Assembly (NCBI GenBank): GCA_019752635.1
Contig: JAIELX010000054.1
Coordinates: 147,368 to 211,367, forward strand
DNA length: 64,000 bases
Reading direction: 5' to 3'
From: Candidatus Obscuribacterales bacterium
Lineage (GTDB): Bacteria > Cyanobacteriota > Vampirovibrionia > Obscuribacterales > Obscuribacteraceae
In this document: piece after piece, positions 17,724 to 26,948 of the stretch
Layout of the letters: every line of letters begins with the position of its first letter
How positions within the stretch are numbered: position 1 is the first letter of the stretch
The notes under the pieces: generated by a model
The model's database searches: none
Told to the model about the DNA's origin: nothing
What the model saw: the letters and a program-made list of their open reading frames with translations, nothing else
Position numbers and translations under genes: made by a program

Positions 17724-19151
17724 TTAGTACTTGCCGGCCAGCGCCGGCTTCGCCGTACTTTGACAGTAAAGCTGTTTGCCCATGACCCAGGTCTGGTCGA
17801 CGCAGCGATCATCACCGACCATCATCATTGAAAAAAGCAAATTGGCAGCCTCGTCCATCGTGGTCGGTCCATCCTGAACTAAAACTTCAGTGTGCCAGGC
17901 CGTTCCTGTTTGTCCACCTGTCCAATCGAGGGCAACAAAGTCTGCTTCTTTACCAGGGGTGAAGTTGCCGATTGTATCTTGCAGATAAAGTGATTCAGCT
18001 GAACCCAGGGTAATCGACCAGAAAGCACGATAGGGCGAAAGTTTGTTTCTTTCTGCTTCTGCCGTATTCTTGAACCGAGGGTCTAAGCTGCCGTCCAGCA
18101 TGGTGTTGTTACACATTCCGACTTTGTAAGCTTCGTCCAAAACATGAAGCATCGAGAATCTGTTTCCTCCGCCGATGTCACTGCCAAAACTGAGCTTGAC
18201 GGGTTGGTTGGGATCCTTCGCTTTGCCCAATCGAAAAAGTCCATTGCCCAGGAAAAGATTTGAGGTTGGACAAAACGAAACCGCCGCGCCGGCAATCGAA
18301 ATGCGTCGCATTTCGTCGTCGGAAAGCCAAACTCCGTGTCCACCGGTGAAACGAGGCCCGACCAAGTCGTATTTTTCGTACGCTTCCAGATAATCTTTCG
18401 TCCCGTGATTCTCCAGGCACACACGAATCTCCGTCGGATTTTCCGATACGTGAGTGTTGACATAGACGTCGGGATACTCTTTGCGCAATCGCTGGCAAGC
18501 GGTCATCATTTCCGCTGAACAGCCCAGAGCAAAGCGCGGTGTTATGGCGTACAAGTTGCGTCCGTTCTTATGCCACTTTTCCAGTAATTTTTTCGAGTCG
18601 TTGTAGAAATTTTCGGGCGTGTCGGTAGAGCCTTCCGGCGCGAACATATCGATGCCGGTGACGCCGCTTATCACTCGCATGTTGCGGGTTGTTGCTGCTG
18701 TGAAAAAGGCATCCGCCACCGTAGCATCATGTGTAGTGAAAGCTTGGCACGTAGTGGTGCCTGCCGCAAGGAGGTTGTTGAAAAAGTGTTCGCAACCTTT
18801 TCGGGCGTACTCCAGATCGCTGTATCTCTTCTCTTCCGGAAAAATCCACTTTTGCAACCACGGCAGCAATTGCTCGCCGTACGAACCGAGCACACGCGTT
18901 TGCGCCAGGTGTATGTGCCCGTCAATGAATCCGGGGAGAATCAATCGATTCGGAATATGAGTAACTTGCACGTGCGGGTAATTGGCAGACAGTGTCTCAA
19001 AGGAACCGAAGTCCTTGATAATTCCATCCTCAATTACCATTAGCCCGTCTTGGATGAACCGAGCTGACTTCTTCTCATCGTCGGGGTGTTTCCATGGATC
19101 GTCCACGAAATCGAAAAAACTGCCGCGTATCGCAGATCGAGCCGTGCCCAT
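17724..19151 (-). CDS. guaD: Guanine deaminase
   Basis: A 475-residue amidohydrolase that converts guanine to xanthine and ammonia in purine salvage. The metal-binding H79-x-H81 lies in LPGFIDGHIHLAQTR, followed by the typical LLPWLQKWIFPEE segment of guanine deaminases; later there are the HVSENPTEI and GGHGVWLSDDEM histidine segments and the metal aspartate in LSFGSDIGGG. I chose the ATG at 19151 (start MGTARSAIRGSF), which has GGGAG nine bases ahead and fits the family start; an ATG 19 codons upstream adds an unconserved stretch. Length matches the family (about 440-475). Confidence 0.93.
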   Translation of the reverse strand: MGTARSAIRGSFFDFVDDPWKHPDDEKKSARFIQDGLMVIEDGIIKDFGSFETLSANYPHVQVTHIPNRLILPGFIDGHIHLAQTRVLGSYGEQLLPWLQKWIFPEEKRYSDLEYARKGCEHFFNNLLAAGTTTCQAFTTHDATVADAFFTAATTRNMRVISGVTGIDMFAPEGSTDTPENFYNDSKKLLEKWHKNGRNLYAITPRFALGCSAEMMTACQRLRKEYPDVYVNTHVSENPTEIRVCLENHGTKDYLEAYEKYDLVGPRFTGGHGVWLSDDEMRRISIAGAAVSFCPTSNLFLGNGLFRLGKAKDPNQPVKLSFGSDIGGGNRFSMLHVLDEAYKVGMCNNTMLDGSLDPRFKNTAEAERNKLSPYRAFWSITLGSAESLYLQDTIGNFTPGKEADFVALDWTGGQTGTAWHTEVLVQDGPTTMDEAANLLFSMMMVGDDRCVDQTWVMGKQLYCQSTAKPALAGKY

Positions 19152-19388
19152 TGACTTTTGTCTCCCGAAGAAATGTGAGAGGAGCGGTTGGTGATTCTTT
19201 GCCAGCACTTGGAAAGGTTCGCAAAGGTTCTATAGTTTACTGGTTCAGCAGCCTTTATCACAGTGCCGAGCACCGCGCCCCGGTTTCCTTCGATTGACCG
19301 GCTCTGCGGCCTCGACGCTCCACATTGACCAGCTGGTGGCTGGAATGCGCTACGCTATGATCGTTAGCCTCACGCGAGCCATGGTGAA

Positions 19389-19721
19389 ATGATTAGTTTA
19401 CTGAAAATTCTTTATGTTGGAATTTTGTTGGCAATGCTGTCAGTAACGACTTGGGCGTCCTTGAAAGAAAGCATTCTCTCGATTCCCTCCGCTGTTACCG
19501 GTGATCCTTGGTTCGTCGCTACTTTGTTCGACGCATACTTCGGATTTTTGTCTTTCTTTCTTTGGGTCTGCTACAAAGAAAAGTCTGTTGTGCTGAAGGT
19601 TGTGTGGTTCTTCGCCGTCATGATTCTGGGCAATATTGCCATGGCGATTTACATGTTGATCAAACTCTTCCGTTTGCCGCCCGGCGCGTCAGTGAAAGAG
19701 TTGATTCTGCGCGAAGACTAA
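19389..19721 (+). CDS. DUF1475-family small membrane protein
   Basis: A 110-residue protein with three membrane helices (about 5-23, 42-63, 69-92) and a short soluble tail. The segment DPWFVATLFDAYFGFLSFFLWV with the following charged KEKS turn matches the DUF1475 family of small membrane proteins of unknown role. Stands alone between guanine deaminase and a secreted protein. Confidence 0.75.
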   Translation: MISLLKILYVGILLAMLSVTTWASLKESILSIPSAVTGDPWFVATLFDAYFGFLSFFLWVCYKEKSVVLKVVWFFAVMILGNIAMAIYMLIKLFRLPPGASVKELILRED

Positions 19722-19741
19722 TCAGTACTTTTCGGCTTTCG

Positions 19742-20710
19742 CTATTGTTGCTTTTGTATGCCCTTCTTGAGCGATTTTGTGATGCTGTCGGAGAGCAAGT
19801 CTCTGTGCATTCGCCAGGGATCGCCAAAAAAGTCTACTGCGATCTTGCCGTCGAGCACGTGCGTCGCGAACGAATCGAGCGCTGCAGCGTCGTCTGGCGC
19901 AGTTTCAATAATGATCAGACGTCCGCCTTCTCTTTTCTCGTGGAGAAGATTGGCAAAGAATTGCCCGGATGAATTTTGCGCTCGCGGCATGTGTCCTGAA
20001 ACCACAACTGCGCGAATTTTGTTCCATTCGGCTGCGGGCATCGCATCTTTCCATTTTGCTACTATTTGCGCCATGGACGAGATTTGCGAGTCCGCTGCGC
20101 CATCTGCGTTTCGCATTTCAAGCGCGGTGATTCCCCTGGTAAATGCATTCAGTTGTTCATAGGACATCTGTTTGCGGGTCAGCGCTGCCCCCAGGAATGC
20201 ATCCGTACGATTGATGATCTGCTGCTGTCGCTCCATGCTCTGTTGCGGAACTCCGGAGTCGGACATCTTCTTGCTTGCCGCTTGAACTGCCTGTTGCAGA
20301 CCGCTGAGCCGTGCGATAGTTTCGGTGTTTAGTGCGCAGGCTTTCTGCGGTGAGTGTTCGTCAACTTGATTGATCAAAACAACGTACGACGCCAGCGGAA
20401 TATGAGCTAGTTCCTTCAACCCTGTATATGCTGGTTTGATAAACGGAATTGTTTCTTTCAACGCGCCGTTTTGGTAGAGCGACAGTGCGCCGTTGTTGCA
20501 GACAATAACCGCACCCGATTTTTCTAGTATCTCGCGCTTGGCTCTTGCATAATCCTCTCGGAAGATTCGGTTGACCGAGTCGAACGCCAGCGGCGCCGCG
20601 GGCGGCAGTGTTGAGGCCGCTGTTGTAGTATTCATTTGTGCGAATGTTGGCTCCGCCGAAAGAAGCGTTGCCAGAGTTAATGCCGTCAGGTTAAGTGTTT
20701 TCTTGTACAT
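19742..20710 (-). CDS. Secreted protein of unknown function
   Basis: A 322-residue protein with a signal peptide (MYKKTLNL then a hydrophobic stretch, cleavage after FAQ at about 25). The mature part begins with Thr/Ala/Pro-rich sequence and then a globular domain rich in helices, including a segment KAMPAAEWNKIRAVVVSGHMPRAQN and an ETAPDDAAALDSFATHVLDG strand-helix pair. I do not recognise the family. Convergent with the DUF1475 gene. Probably periplasmic. Confidence 0.7.
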   Translation of the reverse strand: MYKKTLNLTALTLATLLSAEPTFAQMNTTTAASTLPPAAPLAFDSVNRIFREDYARAKREILEKSGAVIVCNNGALSLYQNGALKETIPFIKPAYTGLKELAHIPLASYVVLINQVDEHSPQKACALNTETIARLSGLQQAVQAASKKMSDSGVPQQSMERQQQIINRTDAFLGAALTRKQMSYEQLNAFTRGITALEMRNADGAADSQISSMAQIVAKWKDAMPAAEWNKIRAVVVSGHMPRAQNSSGQFFANLLHEKREGGRLIIIETAPDDAAALDSFATHVLDGKIAVDFFGDPWRMHRDLLSDSITKSLKKGIQKQQ

Positions 20711-20924
20711 CAGATTCTCTTTGCCGTGCGCCCCGTATATATTCGTTGATCCCCAAGTTGTGCGGGTGAGTTGTGGGCAAATTAACCGATAAACTTTCTC
20801 TCTAAGACTTGGCAGCTCCGGTGTCGGTGGCGGGGGAAGTATGGCATTGCTTCATGCAAATGCCTTGCCGGGCTTGGTAAAATGAGCACTTCTCAACTGG
20901 TTGTCCGCATCGTCGCTGGTATCT

Positions 20925-22727
20925 ATGACCGTAGAAGCTTTAGAACGAGTGCTTTACCCCGCTGGCGACGCTAACCAACCGGGTCGGACCACGTCGCCCT
21001 ACTTGCGATTGTGGCGCATGATCGTTGAGGACAAAGGGGACCTCGTTCTCATTTTGATCTACAGCTCGCTGGGTGGCGTGCTTAGCCTCGCAGTGCCCCT
21101 TTCTACGCAAATGGTAGTGAATACGATAGCTGCGGGATTCTTCCTTCAGCCGATTGTAGTTATTGCATCGTTGGTTCTGGGCGGGTTGGTATTCGCTGCG
21201 ATCCTTCGTCTCTTGACTATATGGCTGGTCGAGCTCGTTCGGCAGCGAGCCTTCAACCGCATTGCATTGAGAATTGCTTATAGAGTTCCTCGCATAAAAC
21301 ACTCAAGGCTATCGAGTGAATATCTTCCTGATCTAGTCAATCGTTTTTTTGATGTAATCACCGTGCAGGGAAATTTTGCCAACTTGTTGTTGGATGTTCC
21401 TGCGGCGGTCCTGCAAATATTGATTGGCTTGACGCTGCTGGCATTGTACAGCCCGTACTTGTTGGGCTTCAATTTGATAGTGATCGGGTTCTTCCTGTTC
21501 GAAGCCTTTGTACTGGGAATTGGCGGCTACAAAACACGAAGCAACGAGACGGCAAAACGCTATCTGGTGGCAGAATGGCTGGAAGAGATCGGGCGGTGTG
21601 AAACCTCAATTAAGCTCAATAAGTTTCCGGAGCAAATGCTCTCGAAAACCGACAAACTTGTGGTCGATTACACTCAAGCCCGTCGCAAACATTTCAATGT
21701 CTTGTTCAGGCAGTCTACTGCACTGGTGTTTTTTCAGGCATTTGCCGCGTCGGGTGTTTTGGCGATTGGTGGCTGGCTCGTCATTGAACGCCAGCTCGCT
21801 CTGGGGCAGTTGGTGGCATCGCAATTGATAGTGACGCAAATGCTGCCTGCAATCGAACGGGTTACTCGTCATTTGCAAACTCTTTATGAGTTACTTTCGG
21901 CATTGGGCAAAATCGGCTACGTTGAAGATTTGCCGTTGGAGCGACGAGATGGTGCCGTGGTTAAGCGCACCGAAGGTGGTGCTGCTGTTCGGGTAAAGGG
22001 GCTGAGGGTTACCTTCGCCAACGACAACACCGTGCTCGATGGTGTCGATCTGAACCTGGACCCGGGTGAACGCATCAGTTTGTTCGGAGCCAATCGTTCG
22101 GGCAAATCGACATTGGCTTATGTCCTGTGTGGTCTGCTTGAACCAGGTGCTGGCATTGTCGAGCTAAACGGAATGGATGTTCGCCATATCGGCATGGACA
22201 GCCTGCGCAGCGTCGTCTCCCTGGTGACTGATAGCAACGAAGTATTTGAGGAGACCATTGAGAATAACCTCACATTCGGACGACCGGATGTCTCCCATGA
22301 AGATATTCTCCGGGCACTGGATATGGTTGCATTTGAGGAAGATCTGGTTCGATTGCCCGAAGGATTGAAGACCCAATTGCTTAGCGGCGGGCGCAATCTT
22401 TCGCGCGGACAAGTGCAGAAATTGATGATTGCTCGCGCCATTCTTCAACGGCCGCAATTGCTAATTCTCGACGAAGCGTTCACTGGTATTGAGGAGAAAA
22501 CTAAGCTCCAGATTCTTGACCGCATCTATGCCAATGACGTGCCGTGGACGATAATCGACATTTCGCAGGACGCGGATACAATCTTTCACTCCTCTCGAAT
22601 AGTTATTTTGAAAGAGGGTGTAATAGTGGAATCCGGTTCGCTCAGAGATTTGCTGGCCCGCAAAAATAGCGAGTTCGAATCGCTATTTCCGAATCTTGCT
22701 GATCTGGTTCGGAGAAGCGGAAGGTGA
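20925..22727 (+). CDS. Type I exporter ABC transporter (membrane plus ATPase domains)
   Basis: A 600-residue half-transporter: five to six membrane helices in about 35-290, then an ATPase domain. Walker A is GANRSGKST (388-396), the signature is LSRGQ (492-496) and Walker B ends LLILDEAF with D516/E517. No N-terminal C39 peptidase domain is present. It shares overlapping stop/start codons with the HlyD-like gene, which in turn overlaps the TolC-like gene, so the three should form one export machine. The ATG at 20925 is chosen; an in-frame TTG eight codons earlier is an alternative since neither has a strong ribosome binding site. The substrate is not encoded recognisably next door. Confidence 0.9.
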   Translation: MTVEALERVLYPAGDANQPGRTTSPYLRLWRMIVEDKGDLVLILIYSSLGGVLSLAVPLSTQMVVNTIAAGFFLQPIVVIASLVLGGLVFAAILRLLTIWLVELVRQRAFNRIALRIAYRVPRIKHSRLSSEYLPDLVNRFFDVITVQGNFANLLLDVPAAVLQILIGLTLLALYSPYLLGFNLIVIGFFLFEAFVLGIGGYKTRSNETAKRYLVAEWLEEIGRCETSIKLNKFPEQMLSKTDKLVVDYTQARRKHFNVLFRQSTALVFFQAFAASGVLAIGGWLVIERQLALGQLVASQLIVTQMLPAIERVTRHLQTLYELLSALGKIGYVEDLPLERRDGAVVKRTEGGAAVRVKGLRVTFANDNTVLDGVDLNLDPGERISLFGANRSGKSTLAYVLCGLLEPGAGIVELNGMDVRHIGMDSLRSVVSLVTDSNEVFEETIENNLTFGRPDVSHEDILRALDMVAFEEDLVRLPEGLKTQLLSGGRNLSRGQVQKLMIARAILQRPQLLILDEAFTGIEEKTKLQILDRIYANDVPWTIIDISQDADTIFHSSRIVILKEGVIVESGSLRDLLARKNSEFESLFPNLADLVRRSGR

Positions 22728-24115
22728 GCGTGGATTCTCTTGAGCGTGAGCGTGGTAAGAAGGCTCGGCCTGTTTTCGAAGCTTTGGACATGGTCAGGAC
22801 GCCCGCCGCCGTAAAATTCGTCGTCAGCGCTCTCATACTTCTGATTGTTGGCACCGTAACGGGCGCCATGTTTTTGCCTTGGCGGCAGTCAGTCACAGGC
22901 ACAGGCAAAATCATAGTCTTCTCACCGATGCATCGACCTCAACCCATCGCTGCGCAGATCCCGGGGCGAATCGTCACCTGGTATGTACGCGATGGCGATG
23001 ATGTGCAGAAGGGGCAGAAAATCGTCGATGTTGCTGAAGTCGACTCGCGGTTCCTCGATGAATCGCAAATGCAAAACATGTTGTCGCAGAAAGAAGCGCT
23101 CACCGAAAAGAGGACCGCCGCTCAATCGCGATTAGCGGCATTAAGTGCTCAAGCTGCCAACTCCACGCAGGTGCGTGGTGCTGCGGTGCCTGCCGCTACC
23201 GAGCGCATGCGCCAGGCCAAGGATCGCATCATTGCCGCCGAGCAAAGCGTAGAAGCGGCCAAGCAAGCGGTTAAAACTGCTCAATGGCAATTTGAAAGAA
23301 TCACCGCTTTGTACGATGATGGTTTGCGCTCAAAGCGAGACAAAGAACTAGCCGAGCTGGAGAAAGTGCGAGCGACCACCGAATTGGAGCGCGCCAATGC
23401 TAATCTGGACGTGGCACTGGAAGACTCAAAAATTGCCGGACTCGAGAAGAACCGCACTCAATCCGATACCGGCGGTTCAATCAACGCGATTCAAGCATCG
23501 ATGGCCGATGCGCGACAGATTATCGCCGCTACCAACGCCGAGCTCTATAAGTTGGAAATTGATATTCGCAACTTGGTTCATCGAGTCGAACAACGGTCAA
23601 TCGTATCGCCGTGCGCCGGTCGTATAGTAAGACTCCTTAGAGTTGGCGCCGGTGAAATAGTCAACTCCGGCGAAGTTTTGGCCATGATTGCCCCTCAGAC
23701 GGAAGATCGCGCCGCTGAGTTGAGCATTCGCGATTGGGACGCACCGTTAGTCTCGGTAGGCAGACCTGTTCGCCTGCAAATTGCGGGATGGCCGGCGCTG
23801 CAATTTATTGGCTGGCCTCGAATTGCCATCGGCACCTTTGCCGGCACCGTAGCGGTGATTGATGCTTTTGATGACGGTAAGAGTCGCTACCGAATAATCG
23901 TTGTGCCGGATAAAGACGCCATTGCCGGAAAAGATGCTGACCCCTGGCCTTCGACTCAGTTCTTGCGTCCCGGTGCTCAGGTGAGTGGATGGGTTTTACT
24001 GAGTGACGTGCCGCTCTGGTATGAATTGTGGCGGCAGTTCAATGGCTGGCAGCCAACAGTGCAGAACCCTGAAGCTTCAGCAGATTCGGCGACCAAGGAA
24101 AAGCGCGTGCCATGA
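22724..24115 (+). CDS. HlyD-family membrane fusion (adaptor) protein
   Basis: A 463-residue periplasmic adaptor: a short cytoplasmic start, one membrane helix at about 28-50, a first half-lipoyl segment (PGRIVTWYVRDGDDVQKGQKI), a long coiled coil (about 95-280, alternating Ala/Glu/Arg/Gln), the second half-lipoyl segment (IVSPCAGRIVRLLRVGAGEIV) and a beta-barrel end. This joins the inner-membrane ABC protein to TolC. The GTG start overlaps the ABC stop codon (GTGA). The last few residues are polar and not typical of the family. Confidence 0.9.
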   Translation: MSVDSLERERGKKARPVFEALDMVRTPAAVKFVVSALILLIVGTVTGAMFLPWRQSVTGTGKIIVFSPMHRPQPIAAQIPGRIVTWYVRDGDDVQKGQKIVDVAEVDSRFLDESQMQNMLSQKEALTEKRTAAQSRLAALSAQAANSTQVRGAAVPAATERMRQAKDRIIAAEQSVEAAKQAVKTAQWQFERITALYDDGLRSKRDKELAELEKVRATTELERANANLDVALEDSKIAGLEKNRTQSDTGGSINAIQASMADARQIIAATNAELYKLEIDIRNLVHRVEQRSIVSPCAGRIVRLLRVGAGEIVNSGEVLAMIAPQTEDRAAELSIRDWDAPLVSVGRPVRLQIAGWPALQFIGWPRIAIGTFAGTVAVIDAFDDGKSRYRIIVVPDKDAIAGKDADPWPSTQFLRPGAQVSGWVLLSDVPLWYELWRQFNGWQPTVQNPEASADSATKEKRVP

Positions 24116-25599
24116 GAAAGCTTGGCGGCTACCTGAGTGCCGTTGTCGTCGCGGTTCTGGCCTGCTGCAGCTGTGCAAATGTCGGAGCCGCTGAACTTCG
24201 TGAGCCGGTAGGCTTTCCCAAGCGGGTGACACTACCGGCGTTAAGCGCAACTGCTGTTATCGCTCGTCGAGATGAATTGCAGTTTGAGCCTTTTCTTGCA
24301 TCAGTCGATGCGTTTTATCCGCAACTTGACGCTGCCGACTCAAGAAGGCGTATTGCTTCTGCTCGTCGCTTGGAGGTGCAAGGCGCATTCGATCCGGTGT
24401 TGACGACGCTGGATGGATTTACGCTTATGCAAAACACGTCTAAATTCGCCACACGCAAGCGGGTGGTGTTTAATCAACCCGGGTTGGAAATTCCATTTCG
24501 CTCCGGTGTTCGGATACTAAGTACATACCGCTACAACCCGCGTTCGGCGCAGTCCAATTTCATCGAAACAGGATACGGAGGCGAGTATGCCGGTGGTGTC
24601 GGTGTACCGTTGCTTCGTGGCCTGATCGTCAACGAACGAGAAACTAATGAGAAAGTTGCGAAGATAGAAGAACCGGTAGCAACTCAAACATTCTCTCTTA
24701 CACGTTTGGATATTTTGTTGCGTGCCAGTCTTTCTTACTGGAACTGGGTCGGTGCCCAGAGAAAACTTGAAGTCACCCGAAAGCTGGTGCAGCTTTCGGA
24801 ATTGCTCGTAGCGGTCGCCGGGAAACGGGCTCAAGCCGGCGATTTACCTCGTATCGATGTCACCGAGGCGGAGGAAGACATTCAGCGTCGCAAAGCGGAT
24901 CAAATAGCGGCCGATCTTGACTTTAAAAGAGCCACTTTTGAGTTGTCCGTGTACCTCTTTGATAACAATCGGCGTCCGTGTCCATATCTCTCTGAAACGA
25001 ACGTGCCACCACAATGGCCGTTGCCGCAGCAGTTTACGGTTGAACAAACCGAAGCTTGCGTTGCTAAAGCGATAGCCCGCAGACCGGAACTGAAGCGAAT
25101 TGGATTGCAGCGTAACCAGGCAAGGTTGCGTTTGAAGTTGGCAAAAAATGATTTGCTCCCGCAGGCTGATGCTTTGTACACCCAGGGCTATGATACGGGA
25201 CAGTCCGGCATCGGAAACGTTTATCGCATGCAGGTGAATTTTAGCGAGCCGTTATTCTTGCGTGGAGCGCGCGGCAGAATGAAAGCCAATGAATTCAACA
25301 TTGATGCTTTGAATTCTGAAGAAATCGCCGAGAGGCAACGCCTCGTTGCCGAGGTTATGACTGCAGCTGCCGCGATTAATGCCGCTCACCAACGATACCT
25401 GGCGGTGCAATTGCAAACAGTGAAAGCAAACGAGGTTTACCAGGGCGAGCAGCGTCGGTTCTCCATGGGAGACAGCACGGTCTTTCTTGTAACGCAGCGC
25501 GAAAGGCAACTGTTTGATGCTCGCATCAATTTGATTAATACGCAGGTTGAATATTTGCAAGCGCTTGCAAGAATGCGTGCGTTGACGGTCGACTACTAG
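24112..25599 (+). CDS. TolC-family outer-membrane efflux protein
   Basis: A 495-residue protein with a signal peptide (ends near CANVGAAE, the SCAN region also resembles a lipobox-like CSCAN but is not compelling). Two repeats of the TolC fold are visible as long helices with LDxxLRASLSYWNWVGAQRKLEVTRKLVQLSE and a second one ending the protein (NLINTQVEYLQALARMRALTV). The substitute pattern VDVTEAEEDIQRRKADQIAADLDFKRATFEL fits the periplasmic helical barrel. It overlaps the HlyD gene by the ATGA stop/start. It closes the export operon. Confidence 0.9.
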   Translation: MRKLGGYLSAVVVAVLACCSCANVGAAELREPVGFPKRVTLPALSATAVIARRDELQFEPFLASVDAFYPQLDAADSRRRIASARRLEVQGAFDPVLTTLDGFTLMQNTSKFATRKRVVFNQPGLEIPFRSGVRILSTYRYNPRSAQSNFIETGYGGEYAGGVGVPLLRGLIVNERETNEKVAKIEEPVATQTFSLTRLDILLRASLSYWNWVGAQRKLEVTRKLVQLSELLVAVAGKRAQAGDLPRIDVTEAEEDIQRRKADQIAADLDFKRATFELSVYLFDNNRRPCPYLSETNVPPQWPLPQQFTVEQTEACVAKAIARRPELKRIGLQRNQARLRLKLAKNDLLPQADALYTQGYDTGQSGIGNVYRMQVNFSEPLFLRGARGRMKANEFNIDALNSEEIAERQRLVAEVMTAAAAINAAHQRYLAVQLQTVKANEVYQGEQRRFSMGDSTVFLVTQRERQLFDARINLINTQVEYLQALARMRALTVDY

Positions 25600-25775
25600 G
25601 CTCGATCGATTCGTTCAGCGACAAAACTCTCACTGATGAGTTGTGGAAATCGGCGACTGAAACACTTCGTTGCTTCCAAGCCCGGGGCGACTTCCATGCG
25701 ATTCTTTCATGGTGATATCACGTATGGAGTTATGCCGCGTCCTCCTCTATCATGGGCGGGGAGAACTGATGCGCC

Positions 25776-26948
25776 GTGCCCACCGATTTAATCGTATCCG
25801 ACAAGAATGCCAGTCTTCTGAACGCTGAGGAGAGTGTCGGGAGCAAACTGCTGAGAGAGGCCTGCGTCTTTGGCGGCGGGACTGTTCTGGGCATCGGCTC
25901 CGGTATTGCGGACAAGGTGACCAATCCTATGCATACTGCCGGCGAAGGCGCCGTGGCTTACGGATTGGGACTGGGGCTAGGTGTTTTGCAGCGTCGTGTT
26001 CCCGGAATGAAAATTATTGGTGCCGGCCTCACTTACGCTTTTCTGAAAGATATCGCGCTTCGTGGTGAATCTCTCTCGGGAATCTGGTCTGATAACTGGA
26101 ATTCGTCGAACAACTTTGATACAAATTTGCAGGGTGTAAAGAACACTCTGGGCAAATTCATTGTTGATACCACCTTCGCATCAGTGTGTGGTGGACTCGG
26201 TGCCAAGCGTGGCGCCGGCATCGGTCAACGCGCAGATATTTACAACGACTTGCAATCGCGCGGGTTCGATAACAGCAGCGTTGGCACTATACGAGTAGTC
26301 ACCGGTGAGCCCGGTATCTCGCATGGTACCGCCTTCGCAATTGATGAGCGCCGCCTGGTAACAGCAGCACACGTTTTGGGGGAGTCACGCTACTGTGCGT
26401 CGCTTTATGTGCCCAATGTCAAAGGTGAAAAGGCGCTGAAGGTTCTTGCGATTGATCCCAAAACAGATTTGGCCATTGTTGAGACAGCCACGCCGCACGG
26501 CATGACGCCGATGAAATTGGCCCGAACGCTTCCTTCCGCCGAAACCCCGGTCATGGCTCTTGGCTCTCTTCGCAATGGCAGTGGATTCCGAACTTTCCTT
26601 CCTTCTGGCGGAGCTTTCAAAGGTGAAGTGACAGGCGAAGCCGCATTGTCTGCCAGACTTGCAGAAATGACTACCATGGAAAAACTTGGCGGTGAATTAC
26701 GCTTGCGGCTCATACGGTTGTTGACTTCGCCTGTTCCCGGTGACGGTTCGCAGGTGTCCACCTTTGCAACAGTGCCTTTGCGAGCGGGGATGTCCGGCGG
26801 ACCATTGATTAATCCCAATACCTTCGAGGTCATAGGTGTAAACTCGTTCTCCGTTCACAATGCCATTAGCGGATTTGGAAATGTAAAGGAGTTGCGCGCA
26901 CTGATGAGCGCAAGCAACATAACCCTAATTCCAAAATCCGGTGGCTAG
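25776..26948 (+). CDS. Trypsin-like serine protease with hydrophobic N-terminal region
   Basis: A 390-residue protein. The C-terminal half (about 165-385) is a trypsin/HtrA-like protease with a complete triad: H199 in VTAAHVLG, D231 in KTDLAIVE and S340 in AGMSGGPL. The N-terminal part carries no classical signal peptide; instead a Gly/Ala-rich stretch (about 30-90) contains two hydrophobic segments, CVFGGGTVLGIGSGIADKV and GAVAYGLGLGLGVLQRR. There is no PDZ domain. The GTG start at 25776 is supported by GGGGAG nine bases before. The hydrophobic stretch might associate with membranes or spores-like structures; unclear. Convergent with the next gene, overlapping it by four bases. Confidence 0.85.
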   Translation: MPTDLIVSDKNASLLNAEESVGSKLLREACVFGGGTVLGIGSGIADKVTNPMHTAGEGAVAYGLGLGLGVLQRRVPGMKIIGAGLTYAFLKDIALRGESLSGIWSDNWNSSNNFDTNLQGVKNTLGKFIVDTTFASVCGGLGAKRGAGIGQRADIYNDLQSRGFDNSSVGTIRVVTGEPGISHGTAFAIDERRLVTAAHVLGESRYCASLYVPNVKGEKALKVLAIDPKTDLAIVETATPHGMTPMKLARTLPSAETPVMALGSLRNGSGFRTFLPSGGAFKGEVTGEAALSARLAEMTTMEKLGGELRLRLIRLLTSPVPGDGSQVSTFATVPLRAGMSGGPLINPNTFEVIGVNSFSVHNAISGFGNVKELRALMSASNITLIPKSGG

